Assembly: GCA_021018815.1 (NCBI GenBank)
Contig: JAITYX010000033.1
Span: 4,458,001 to 4,522,000 of the forward strand
Direction of reading: 5' to 3'
DNA: 64,000 nt
Origin: Talinum fruticosum
Lineage: Eukaryota; Streptophyta; Magnoliopsida; Caryophyllales; Talinaceae
A model generated the notes under the pieces. That model made no database searches, was not told the origin of the DNA, and saw only the letters and a list, made by a program, of their open reading frames with translations. Within the stretch, counting starts at the first letter, position 1, and the number at the start of each line of letters is the position of its first letter. Both the position numbers and the translations under genes were made by a program. Below are positions 35,901 to 48,300 of this stretch, piece after piece.

Positions 35901-36195
35901 AAAGGTGTGGATATCTACTTTCTATGTGGTGGTGTGGTCACTATGGAGAGTCATAAATAATATTATTTTTTGTGGTAAACCCTTTGAATTAGAGGTACCT
36001 TTTTTCGTATTAAATTAAGGGTAGAATCTTTGGATAAATTTATGAGAGGATAATTTCCTATATAACCCGAGTTGAGATAGTTCGATGTTTCGATAACCTT
36101 TATATGTTGGGTCATTTACTCATTGTTTTTCTTATAATTACCACGACGTTTGTCCGGTCCTCCACTTTAATGATTAAAAAAAGGAAAAAAAGGAT
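32940..36195 (+). mobile_element. LINE-1 type retrotransposon, 5'-truncated ORF2, broken
   Basis: The + strand gives the end of the AP endonuclease: LVDINIQNKKYTWS, DRFMVTHDWL, and LSDHPAIVLDMEVEDNGPKPF with the SDH motif (33094-33330). Then come the pre-RT segment KEGDRNTKYFHAKASLRRN (33427-33700) and RT blocks SKAQGYDGFNLKFVKSMWDKI, LPKKTAAKEVGDYRLISMV, KIISKVLTSGLKEVMPLLV, FITGRQIPDGALVSNEII, RGLCQGDPLSPFLFF and a SADD catalytic box (about 34515). A zinc-binding C-terminal region begins near 35620 (KVKFMVWL). Stops and frameshifts are frequent. An A-rich tail sits at about 36174-36195. Reverse transcriptase would prime cDNA at the target; this copy is dead. Confidence 0.85.
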
Positions 36196-36199
36196 AATT

Positions 36200-36395
36200 G
36201 CTTGTTTTTTAATATCACCTGTCAGAAGGAAAAAACAAAATAACGTGAGAAATTAAGAGAGAATTTCTCCGACCAATTGCCTCCTCACTCAAGTCGGACT
36301 TCGCTCTCTTTCTCTCCGCGGTGCCCACAGCCCAGTCCGCCACCGCAGGCGACATTTTTCCGAGTCAGCTGAACTCCGATCAGATGCTGACCGCC
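36200..36395 (+). promoter_or_regulatory. LTO1 5' flank and leader
   Basis: Only about 200 bases separate the LINE tail from the start codon. The stretch is CT-rich (36302-36320) with a CCAAT at 36273-36277 and no clear TATA box, as is common for plant housekeeping and plastid-protein genes. The transcription start cannot be fixed from sequence. Confidence 0.4.
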
Positions 36396-39300
36396 ATGTC
36401 TCTTGGATTATCTACTCCCCACATCTCTCTCTCCGCCCATCCCTCACTCTCTCTCCTCCTCGTTTCTTGTCTTCATCTCTCCCCAAACTCAAGGTACACA
36501 CTCTTTCTCTCTCTCTCTCTCTGACTTCCCAATCGAATTCCTTCTCTGACCCTAGTTTTTCCCCACCTCGAAAGAGCAATGGGAAATCAGGGATTGCGAT
36601 GCTTCCTTTCAAGTGCTTGCCCGGTCCAATCCGCGATGTTGAGAAGTCAGATGATGCAGAGGAAGTGCCCCAACCAGCTTCAACTTCCGAGTCAGACATT
36701 TCATCATACACTTGGTGTGCAGCACTTGGTGCGGTGGGATTCGTCGAAACTGCGTATTTGACGTACTTAAAGCTCACCAACTCAGAGGCGTTTTGCCCAG
36801 TTGGTGGTGGCTCTTGTGACGACGTCCTCAACAGCGACTATGCTGTGGTTTTGGGTATGTTTGTCAATTCCTCACATCCTTGAGTAATTTTTTTTTTCTG
36901 ATTGTTTTGTGGTTTCATGCCATGCTCAGTTTTATTTGGAGTAAAATTTTGCTAAAGTGCAGAGATATTAACTTATGTGAAACTAGTGGCGTTGTTTTTC
37001 ATAGTCTTCACCCATTGTGGAGGTTGACTTCTGGAGAAACTAGACGGCTCGGAATTGAAGACAATACTTTCATGGTCTTGTGCATTTCTGTTTGGTCATA
37101 GTTTTATTTGCTAATACAGGATGAGCTTTAAGTGTTTTTGCTACTTTTCGGCATTGGGGTTGAATTACCAGATGGTGGTGAATATGTGAGTTATTTTTTC
37201 CAGCTTATCGGGAATAATGAAGGGTGTTAGATCATAATTTTCAATTGATTAGCTATGTACATACCTGTATAAGGATAATTAAGATATCTGATTGTTGAAC
37301 CTTCCTTTGAAAACTAAACGGGCATCACACTTTTCTTGAGATTGTGCCTTAAGTTGTTACTGCTTTGAAAGCATTGTACTTCACACTGCCCCTCTTGATC
37401 TGAACCGCACTGCTTGCCTTTGCCAATGGACTATAATCTAAACAGAGCTGCCTTTTGCCTTCGTTGTGGCTTTTGAAAGTTTTATGTGGTTTTTGATTTA
37501 AAATGAATGGTCAACTGAATGTTGGTGTCAAATTGGCATGTTTTGGAACATACTTGGGGTAATGTGAAATGGTTATGAACATTAAGTATGTGCAATTAAT
37601 CAAATATGATAAGTTTAGTTAGTTCTTTTTGCAAGCATTCTAATTGCCCCTGTCCAGTTGAATAACTTTCCCAAGATTGCTTGGCTTGTTAGCCTGTTCT
37701 GCCTTTTACTTATTAGCAATGCGAATCCTGGTAATCAAGATTCAAAAATTAAAAAATATACTCCCTTTGTCTATAAAACTTGTCAAGTTTTTTAAAGTGT
37801 TGTCTCAGAAAATTAACAAAGTTGCCTTATTAAGTTAAAAAACTAATCTTCCTTAAAAGTAGAGAGGAGACGTAATTAATTGTTGCTCTCTTAAACCCTC
37901 CCCCTCCCCCAAAAAAAAGAGGATTTTGACAAGTTTATAAGGATTCAGCTAGTATATCAGTTAGTCATTTATCAATCTCTTAATCTAAGAAAGAGCTTAT
38001 GAAAAGTTAAATGAATATAACAAACCGACAAAAGAAAAGGGATCGTCGATGTAACTTCTAAATTCAGAAATATCAAAGAAGAAATGTGAAAATTAAGGCT
38101 CCGCTTATGCTGCACTTAGTAAAAATAACATTGCTTGCCCTACTTTATTTGAGATTTTATCATATCTAGGGGTGGAAACATAACTTTAAATACTGTAGCC
38201 ATCATTGTACTGATTAGATTTGTGTGCTATTATTCCTTATTCATACCATATTATATTTTAAAAAATTGAAAATAAAAAATAAAAAATGGAAAACTTGAAG
38301 TGTTTTGTCCGCTGCTCTGCGCTGGCCGGTGTTGACCGGTCACTTTAATCTAGATTAGTTTTGAACTAATGTAGTACCCACCAACTTGTACCAATCATTG
38401 AGGTGCAGCATTTAAAGCTATGGTTTATGGGTGAAAATGAGTTGAGTTGAGCTTGTTCGTAGGGCTCTCAAGGTTTGGCTTCCTAAAGTTTGTGGACTCT
38501 TGCAATCCAACACTCTCATCTTTCACTACAACAATAACAATAATAAACCACCCAAATGTAGGTCCTATCTAAGCTGTGCCTACAGATCTAGTGTAGATGA
38601 CCTTACTCCAACAAGAAGAGAGACCAATATCTCCCGCTAGTTCAAATGATTAGCACAAAGGAAATAATCTGAATTGAAACCCAATATTTTGACAACAATA
38701 TGCAACATGTGTATCTTGATGAAAATCCAACTGTTAACAATCTTACCCTTAACAAGCTGGGAAAGGGAAAAGTCAAATATTGAGCTTGATAAGATCAAAG
38801 TTTATTGGGTTTGAGAAGGAACGTGTTTATTCAAACTGTTACTAATATGATCACCTTATCTCATGACTATGACATGTAATTACTCAAGTTTGAGGCAGAA
38901 ATAAAAGATGCTTGTTTGGGAGAGATGAGTAGAGCTTAAGTTTGGATGTGTGGTCAATACAGGTGATTAAGTAATGAGACAAGCTTCCTAAGTATGTTTA
39001 TTACAATAAATTAGTTGTTGTTGTTAGATTGCAATCACAACTGTTGCTAATAGTTAGAAATGGTTTGTCTTTTCCTTTTCTTTTTCAATTTATTACGCTA
39101 TTATAAAGCTTATGTTTCCACCGAAACAAGCTTTTTCAACTTGCTTAGGCTTTTCACGTGCCTCGAGCTAGTTTCAAGTCATGATTTGCACTCATGGAAT
39201 TGGAGTTCTGAAACTTTGGCGTTCAATTTGAAATTTATTCTATTTGTGCTTTATCTCATTTGCGAAAAAGTTGTTTATAGGTGAAATCACCTGGGTATGC

Positions 39301-42300
39301 CTAGGATTTCATGTATTTATCCGACTTTTGGAGCAATGAGTACACTTTACCTTTGTTCCAAAAAAGTGAAGGTTGGGTATAAACTTACTATTTACCTGAT
39401 GATATGGGTAGCATAGAAAAATTCATGGTTGTACTTTCTTTTGTCATCTTATAAGCTGAATTAAATAGGTCGTTCTACGCACAAGATGTTTCAGTGTAAG
39501 ACTATTTCACCTCATCAACTTCTTATTTTAGCACCCTTCTTTGGTCTCATTGTTGTCTTTGCCATTGCTAGTTCATGATCTCCTTCATCAAACATTCTTT
39601 GTTTGTTGGAGCTTATGTTCTTGAACCATGTTTCCCGTGCTTTCTATGCTGTGTTTCCATCCCAGGCATTGGCCTTTTTCTGTCACTTGCCCAATTCTTA
39701 CTCCATCTTTTTACTCGCATAGTCTCTAACCTAGCTTTCGCAATATATTACTCCCCGTGTCGTTGCTAATGGTTTTCTCTTTTGTTGCATTTTCAAAAGA
39801 TCAGCTTCAGTTTCAAGCTTTAATTCTTTTGTGGAAGTACTCTTAAAATTCAATTCTTCTGTACGAAGACTTTTTATGAATAGCTATGATTTTGTTAGTG
39901 ACTAGCAAGGCTGCTCCATTTTAATTTGATCTTTGATAGTTTGATGGAAAAGTAATGTACTTCTGTTTATAATTTGTCCAAATTTTGTTGCTATTGACTA
40001 TTGTGCCATTAACCTTTGTTTTTGAGGTTGCACAAGAGTTGTAATTGTAAGCCTTTCCGAGTATTCTAGATAAAGTTGGATTGGGAGGTTAAACTAAAAT
40101 TATAATATATTTATCAGTGCTTTTGCAGCATAGAGTTTATGTTTTTTATGAACGCTTAATCTTTGTGCCAATCATTGTTGTATTTGTGTGGTTATATTTG
40201 GGTGGTGAGATGTTATAGGCCCTTATTTTAATGACATTTGTTAATGATAGTGATTAGAGGGGGAAAAAAGGAGGACAGTTAAAAGAAGAAAGATGGGAAA
40301 TCAGTATCTTGTATCCTTGTTTAATTCATTCAAGTATTCAACTCAGTAATCCATGAGTATAATGTAATAAAATCCTGAAACAACAAATCTACTTACAATA
40401 ATCATAAATCTTATTCAACTCAGTAATCCATGAGTATAATGTAATAAAATCCTGAAACAACAAATCTACTTACAATAATCATAAATCTTAGGACGCTATT
40501 AGAAAATTGCCTAAAGTAAACCTATAGAGAAAGTAAACTACATGTTACTTTAGTATTCCCAAACTTGCCTTTTTCAACTATCCAAATTGTGAATATTAAA
40601 TAAGAATATGGTTGAGTACAATAATTTCGAACCCAAGATTGATTTTCCTTATTTGAGGCGTCCACTGTTTTAATTTTCATCTCCATTACTTAGTCCGCTT
40701 CAAACTTTTAGGCCCTATTTCGACCTTGGAAAGTATGCGGGAAAGAAAATTTCAGGGGAAAAATTGGAAGGAAAAAAAGTGAAGAGAAATTCTCTTGTTT
40801 GGACCAAGGAAAATACACACCAAAAAAAAATATTAGGGGTCAAGAAATATTAAAAAAACCCTAATTGCCCTCAGGAGCCCCTTGCCTCTCTCTTCCCTGT
40901 ACAATATGAGTGTTCAGAGTACCCTCCGCTTCTCTCTGTCCACAAAATTAATCATTTGTAAGAGAATATGGGACAGTGATAGTGACGTGGGCGGCAGAGG
41001 AAGGGGCTGCGATGCAGGATTGGAGAGGATAATGACGACAACAGTGACAGCGTTATCCTTGTTAGGAATGCCATCTTGAGGAGCTCTAGATTTGTATCCT
41101 CATTGTCATGTTTGAAGTCGTTGATGTCGTTGTAGATCCTTCTCCCTCTAGGCCATCATTCCACCATGAAAGAGCAGGAGAGAGAGAGAGGAAAAAAGTT
41201 GAGGTGGGGTGGCTCAGTTAAGTTAGGTGAGAGAGAGGTGTAAACTATGACTGTTGAGGATTGAAATAAGAAATTTTCCAAAATTTTCCGCTCATTTTTG
41301 GACAGAAAATTTTGATGGTAAAATAAGCAATTTTTCTCAATTCAAACATAGGAAGAAAAGCTGCTTTCCAATATTTTTTTCTGTCCACGGTATTTTCCGA
41401 GGTCCAAACGGACGCTTAAGGGAACAAGATGTTTATTCCTCCATCTTCTGTAGATTTTACTTAAGTGTCAACCTGCATTGCTGTTGTTGTAGTCTTTATG
41501 TTGTAGTAGTTGGAGCTTCTTGTTTTTTCTTTCTTTTTTTTTTTTCCTCGTTATGCTTAAGCCCTAAGGTGCCTTTGTGTGTTGTTTTGACTTGAGAATA
41601 TACTTTTAATAATAATGCAGGTGTTGTGTTTGAAAGAGGACTCAATGATCGTCCTTTTACATTTGCCAGGTGTCCCTCTTCCATTAATTGGCATGATAGC
41701 ATATGGATTTGTCCTTCTTCTTGGTCTGAAGCTAGGGGGATGGAATTTGCCCTTGAAAATCAACCAAAATGATGGCCATCTGCTTTTGCTTTCAACAACT
41801 TCTTCGATGGCTGCTGCGAGTGCTTACTTTTTGTACATTCTGAGTACTAAATTTGCTGGGGCTTCATGTTCATATTGTTTGGCATCAGCGGTGTTATCAT
41901 TCAGCTTGTTTCTCATCATTTTGAAGGTTTTTTCCCTCTTTTCTGTTTACAATTTCTAATACGTTTTGACTGTCAAGCCTTAAAGTATATGCTACAGGGT
42001 TTTGAGCTTCGGGAGATGCAAAATGTTGTGGCTCTACCATTGTGTACAGCGAGCATTGTGCTGGCTGTTTTAAGCACCACATATAGTTCTCTTCCTCCTC
42101 CAGCATCAAGGTAATATGTTTGTACAGTTTTCTTACAGTAATTTGTGTTCTGAAACATTTTGGTGGACTTTCTTGTGTGGGCTGTTTCATCTGACAAAGG
42201 TTTTCAGTGGAGAATAGTACTTTGGTGGGGTTGCAGCCCTATCTCCATGATACTGAAATTTTGGCTTTAGTTGAATTTCAGACTGTGTTGTAGAAACCTC

Positions 42301-45300
42301 TTTCTGTAGTTTATGCCAAGGCCAAGCAAGAGATTACCTATCTCTAGTTGCATACCCAGAATGCTTGCTAGCTCATCTGGTAACTTGGGTGTTCTACCCA
42401 GGACCTGGGTTGCCTTTTGACCTGTATGTCTCCCTTTGAACCCCCTCCTCTCACCCCCCAAAAAAAAAAAAAGCAGGGACAACCAGCTTGTTTACTGTCC
42501 TTTTGAGATCAGTGGTCCTATAGTCTAATGTGTCTGTCACTTCTGATCTTGAGTTATGTTAGCCTTCGCTTGTTGCTACTGATCTTTTTGCAATCTCATT
42601 CACCCGGAAGATGATGTGTTCCACTTTTCTTTTGCAAGGATGTTTGGTATCTTATTCCTGAGATTATATGAGCATTTTTGAAGTTCTTATGTGATGAACT
42701 CTGTTCCAAGGATTTTTGTGGATGTTTGAATATGCCTTATGCCTTACTCGTAATTTTTACCTGGAAATTAATCATGAATCAATGAACCAAAGTCATGCTT
42801 CCTAAATGAATGAGGTCAAATGAGTTTTCAGATCTCTTTCTTGTCATTTTTTTCCTTGTTGGTTGTCTACAGTTATTGATGGAATCACAAGAGTTTACTT
42901 TAGAAGAAATTTAACAATAATAATTAGGAGATATTATTTGATGGAGTATTCTATTTGGTTTAGGATTATAGTTTGATTTAGATTGTATTTCTGTTTCCTA
43001 TTAGTATTAGGAATATTATAGTGTCCTGTTTCTATTAGGATTAATATTAGGTAGGTTGCATATTTAATGGAGTATTCTATTTTGTTTAGGATTATAGTTT
43101 GATTTAGATTATATTTTAGTTTCCTATTAGTATTGGGAATATTATAGTTTCCTATTTCTATTAGGATTAATATTAGGTAGGTTGCATATCTATAATAAAG
43201 GGTCGATGAACCTTATTATTCATCTATTACCTATTGTTGAATATTGACTACATATGAGTAGGGCTGGGCAATGGGGCGGGCTAGGGCGGTTCAGGGCCGG
43301 CCCATTACTATAACGGGTCGAGCCGGGCCAGGGAAAAATATATGGGCTGGGTCGGGTCATGGGTCAGTTGACCTTGACCTGCCCATAACCGGCCCATGGG
43401 CTAGAGCTAAACATGAATTGACATTAGTGCTTGGTTTGGTAGCATAAAGCAGTAGCAGAATATCTGTACTTGAAACAACGTATAAGGCAATAGAGTTCCT
43501 AGTTTTCAACCCATGGCAAATTCCATTAAAGATATAGTTAATACACATTAGTAATCGCCTGGAAAAAGCATATGTCGTAGTTTGCAAATGTACATGATAT
43601 TAAACTCTTGTTTCTCGGTAAAAAACCTATTTACGGGACCCAAAGCCATACTTTAAGGTCTTAGACTCGTTTCTCGATACAACATACAAGATTTACAAGC
43701 ATCACGGGATAAAGCCCACAGTGGGTCCAAAATTGCTTTGGAGGCTCCACAGACCTTCCCACAGCCCGTGGAGGTCAATGGTTGACTCTAGAGGTCATCA
43801 AGGGCCTTCCCATGGTTAGTGAGGACTTCTGGTAGCCACCACGGCCTACCCCACGGCCTTTGGGAGCACCCGTGGTGGATATTTTGGGTTAAATAAAGCG
43901 CTGTTGGCCCCACAGCCTGCGGGGGCACCCGTGGTGAGTGGCAGTGGCTCCCAAACTCTATTTTCTTATCTTTTATCTATCTTGTCCTTGTGGGATGTCT
44001 ATGAAAGGTTCATTTCAACATTCTAAGTAACATATTAGCTCAATAAAAACCATTAAAATACACATGCAAGATACATACTTTTCATACCAAGTTTTGGACA
44101 AACTAGCACTATATAAAATTTTTGATCAATCTTCAATTCGAGTTATTTAATAAATAAGTCGCATATATAAATCAAACTTTCTTGTTTAGACTTTCCTTTA
44201 ATTCGAGCGTCAAATATTCTCTGCAAGTATGTATTGGGTGGGTCTTGGGTGGTCAGGGTCATTTGACCCATGACCCGACCCGTTTATTAAAAAGTATTGC
44301 CCAGCCCATTAAGTAAGTGGGCAGCCAGCCCGGCCCGTTGCCCAACCCTAATTAGCGTCATTTTTTGAGAGAAAAAGACCCCTTTATTTTTCTATTTTCC
44401 ACTGTAAAAAAATTCCCACTTGGTTAACCAAAAATACAAAAAACAGAAGGTTATGTTCTCTTTTTTCACTGCTAGCAATGGAAAAAAATGTAGAATAATT
44501 AATCTTAAAAAGAAAAAAATCATCCTTAATCAAATTTCATTATTTTTTTTGAAGTAAAATATTTTGGAACATCATAAAAAAAAGAATCCCAGGTTGGCAG
44601 TGCTGAGATTTTGAGCAAACCCAATCAATGAATGAATATAGAGCTTTAATTTCTCATTACATTTACTATACAAATTAAAAATACATGTAAATTGATTTTT
44701 AATTTATCTACAAATAAATAAGTTATCAAAAGTAATAAAATTATTTTTTTAAAAAAAAAAGAATGGAAAGAGAAAGTGGATTGAAAAGATACCCCTTTTT
44801 CCCACCTTAACAAATTAGGATAATAATAAAATTAGAATTAATAATGGAAGGGTGATTGTGAAAAATCCGAGTGTCTTGGGTTTAACAAAGGATTTCTAAA
44901 AATTACAGCCTTTAGGGAATTATTTTAATCATTAGTTTTGTATTATTGACCCTTTTTACTTTGACCCATTAATGGCCCGCGGTCGACCCTTTAATGGCCC
45001 ATCTTCACATGACTCTAAATCAGCCCGACCCTTTTATTACTAAACTTGGGCTTTGACCCTTTTCTTTTGGCCAGCCCTACATATGAGTTATTGAGTTATT
45101 ATCACTAAGCACGAGGATGCTTATATTCTGAGTGCGTGGATGCTTATATTCTGAGTGCGTGGATGCTGATGTTCCTTCCTCTTCTTCTCTAAACCCTTTT
45201 CCTCTCTTTCTCCCTTCCCATTCTCTATCAACTTGGTATTAGAGCAAGTTCTGATTCCTATGCCAATCCTAATTCTACTGCCCACAAACCATAAAGTTTT

Positions 45301-48300
45301 GAACTTTGTTCCCAGAAAAAAGTTCTGTGCTATCACTTTTCAGTTCTATGCTGCTGCTGTTTGCTGTCCACTAGTCTGTTCTTTGTTGCTGCTGTTTGGG
45401 TCAAGAAATCAATTAGTCCACTAAGAATGATTTTGTTGAAGTCCATGAGTCTGTCAATGCTTTGGATGATGTGCTAAAAAAACTGAAAAATAAATGGAGT
45501 AAAATATGTGAAACAATGGAAACAATGAGCAGAGAAAACTCTACCAACATATTTCTGTGGTAGAGAGTCAAGTACAAGGTTTTTATACTACTATGACGAG
45601 TTTTTAGAACTCATTAGGTAATATTCGTGGGAATGTGACTAAGTTAAATCATAAACTAAAGTCTCACTTGCCCCAATGTGTGCATAACGTGGCTCGCTCC
45701 AGTAATGTCCTTCAACTCACCGATGATGTCAAACTCCTGCTTAATCAAGAGACCAACCGTCCTTCAAGGTCTACCTTTAGTCGTGGAAGGACTAATGGGA
45801 TTCATATCTTAAGTAGGCCCCAACCTCGGAATACAAGTCCAATCCCCAATAGTTTAGAAGATGACAACTACTACCATGATGTAAGGAGCCATAACCTTTC
45901 CACTATAGGGATAGGTACTGAGGTTGATCCAATAGGCACCCTTTTCCTAAAAGTGACCAAGGTTATCCTAGGAGATCCTTATGATGTGACTAGAAAGGTC
46001 AAGGTCGATGTTTCTGAATTTGATGGTGGGCATGATCCTAATGCATTTTGTGAGATCATCTAGAGGATTACTTTGAATTTTATGGTATAAAAGAACCAAC
46101 TCTAAGCACTATTATTCTAAGAAAAGGCCTAAGAAATTACATTTTCTATCTGGATATGAATGTGAAATAGGACACAATTCTGACATGTTCCTACCATTAG
46201 TAGCCAAAGTCCGACCTGTATCTCCTTGTGCTCTTACCGGTGAAGGACGTCTTGGTTAATTTAAGGATGTGTCTCCTAATGAACTTGCTGTACCATGTGG
46301 GATAGTCAACATGCTATAGACTTTATCCCAGGATCGTCCTTACCAACCTGCTTCAGTGAGGAATTTAGTGAGGAATTTACTGGACAAGTTGATGGGCTCT
46401 TCCAAAAGGGTTTCATTCAACATAGTCTTAGTCCTTGTGCTCTTCCTAGCCTCCCGACTCCTAAGAAAAATAGTTCTTGGAGGATGTGCATTGATAGTAG
46501 AGCCGTTCATAACATCACTATGAAATATAGGTTTCATATACCTAGGCTTGATGACATATAGGGATCTAAGTGGTTTTCTAATATTGACCTTAGAGCATGA
46601 CACGACAATTAGACATGTAGATGAATGGGAAACTGCCTTAAGCTTTTCGATGGACTTTTTGAGTGGTTAGGTATGCCTTTTGGGTTGTGCTCTTAGTACT
46701 TGCATGAGAGCCATGACACATATCCTTCGTCCTTTTATTAGGATGTTCTTAGTAGTTTGGTTCGATGATATTCTGATATACGACCCTTCTAAGGAAGAAC
46801 GCTCGAAACATTTGAGGTATGTCTTTGATGTTCTTAAGTGTTCTTTGTTACAATTTCATGTTGTTTTTCTTGGGTTTGTTGTTTATAATAAAGGTATTTC
46901 AGTTGATTTTGAAAAGGTTAGAGCCATAGTTGAGTGGCTTGAACCTAAAACCATTTTTGATGTGAGAAGCTTTAATGGGTTAGCTACTTTCTATAGGCGT
47001 TTTATGAAGGATTTTAGTTCCATTGTGGCGCCTATTATTGATTGTTTGAGGAAAGGTGAATTTAAATGGACTCAATGTGCAAAAAGCCCAAATTTTTGCC
47101 AGCGTCACATGTCTTTCCTTGTGGCTTTAGGCTCTGTTACCTACTGTAAGGTCTTGACAAAATGGGTGAGGTACTTAGATAACCTACTAGTCAACAACCT
47201 AGCCTCGAGGCTTTTCAGCTTAAAGACTAGCCATTTATAACTTCTTGTCTTCACTTTGGTTTGCAAAGGAGAAGCACTTGTTATTGTAGGCCTACTCTAT
47301 CACTTATAAACCTTGCCATGCTTCCTTCATCTTTTGGTGCGAGACATAAAATGTTACGGTCACCCCCTATTTAAAGAGTTGACGTTCTCATTTGGCTCTA
47401 GACTATTTCTTGGGCTGGCAGTTGTAGTAATGACATCAATCATTAACCCATAGTTTCCTTCTCATGGGTGTAGAGTGGTCAATTATAACGTGGTTTGGCT
47501 CTAGGTATGCTATAATGCCCATTATAACACCTTACATTTTTGGGGGAATTTCTCTCAAACTTAACCAAAATTGAGGTATTTTGATGGATACGTTGTTGTT
47601 TCACGTGCCCAATAGACATGTAAGGTTGCCACACTGAGCAAGGACAAGAATGGAAAATTATGAAAAGTTCAGATAAACTCATTAAACCAATAAACTATGT
47701 AAAAAGCTTCGTACTCAAACTGAGTTTCAAACTTATACTCGGTCTCTTGACAACTTTATTAAAATAGAAAAGAAAATGGCAAAACTAGGTGAGTGTTGTT
47801 GCTTCAATCATATCCACACCTGGTGAACAAGAAAACAATTTAAGGGTGAGAGCAGAATTTCCAGCATAGAACACTCAACTATGTAAAAAATAATCCATAG
47901 ATATTCATTTTAGCTTGAAAGAAATTAGGAGAAAATGGCACTGGAACTCTGGATGGACCAAAATGTGAACAATTACTCTTGGAAAGGGGTAATAAATGAT
48001 AAGTGTGTGTAGACGATAGCCGTGGAGGACACTCGATCGATAAGCAATGAGGGAATCCTTCATTACAAAAGCACTTGAGAAATCATTGCACACAAACACA
48101 CTTGAGGTAGGTCAATAAGCATGGTGAAAAGGTGGACATGTTCTGCACCTTGTTGCTAGTACTTAAACAAATTCTTGACTTTTCCTCTATATAGAAGCTT
48201 CAAAGGCCTCTAAAATCAGGAGTACTTTATCTCAAGATAAGGGTAGGAAAAGAGCAGAGAATGGTACGATGGGTGGCTTCCTTGCTCAAACTTTTGGTGG

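Larger units (their letters stand above)
36855..41669 (+). other. LTO1 intron 2 (4.8 kb)
   Basis: Starts GTATGT and ends TTTGCCAG. Phase 1: the split codon is Gly133. Besides the elements listed separately it holds AT-rich DNA without genes; the frames at 39060-39284 and 39575-39769 are chance ORFs. A competing acceptor at 41620 (AATGCAG) would put the VKOR sequence out of frame and is not used in this model. Confidence 0.8.
42939..47250 (+). mobile_element. Truncated Ty3-Gypsy retrotransposon in LTO1 intron 4
   Basis: The 5' LTR (42939-45230, of which 1.8 kb is a hAT insertion) has matching ends TGATGGAG and CTCTATCA. It is followed at 45233 by the primer site TTGGTATTAGAGC. gag and RT remnants follow in the same orientation as LTO1. 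Homology stops after the RT/RNase H boundary near 47060-47250; integrase and 3' LTR are absent. Confidence 0.8.

Noticed and set aside
36467..36490. Start of LTO1 at the first codon of the long VKOR-frame ORF
   Set aside because: That codon is TTG, not ATG. No ATG exists upstream in this frame, so the spliced start at 36396 is preferred.
36412..36831. 139-codon minus-strand ORF over LTO1 exons 1-2
   Set aside because: It is antisense to a conserved VKOR exon and reads Glu/Arg from the CT microsatellite; no homology.
38520..38640. SINE-like stretch (ACAACAATAACAATAATAAA and following)
   Set aside because: Slight resemblance to asterid SINE tails, but no A/B box promoter, no target duplication and no second copy.
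41611..41669. Alternative LTO1 acceptor at 41620 (AATGCAG)
   Set aside because: With the phase-1 donor it puts the VKOR sequence out of frame. TTTGCCAG at 41669 restores GVPLPLIG exactly.
43740..43950. GC-rich CACGGCC/CCGTGGT repeats inside the hAT element as a regulatory island
   Set aside because: A similar motif occurs at 17806-17860 in retroelement DNA. It looks like transposon-derived low-complexity sequence with no gene nearby.
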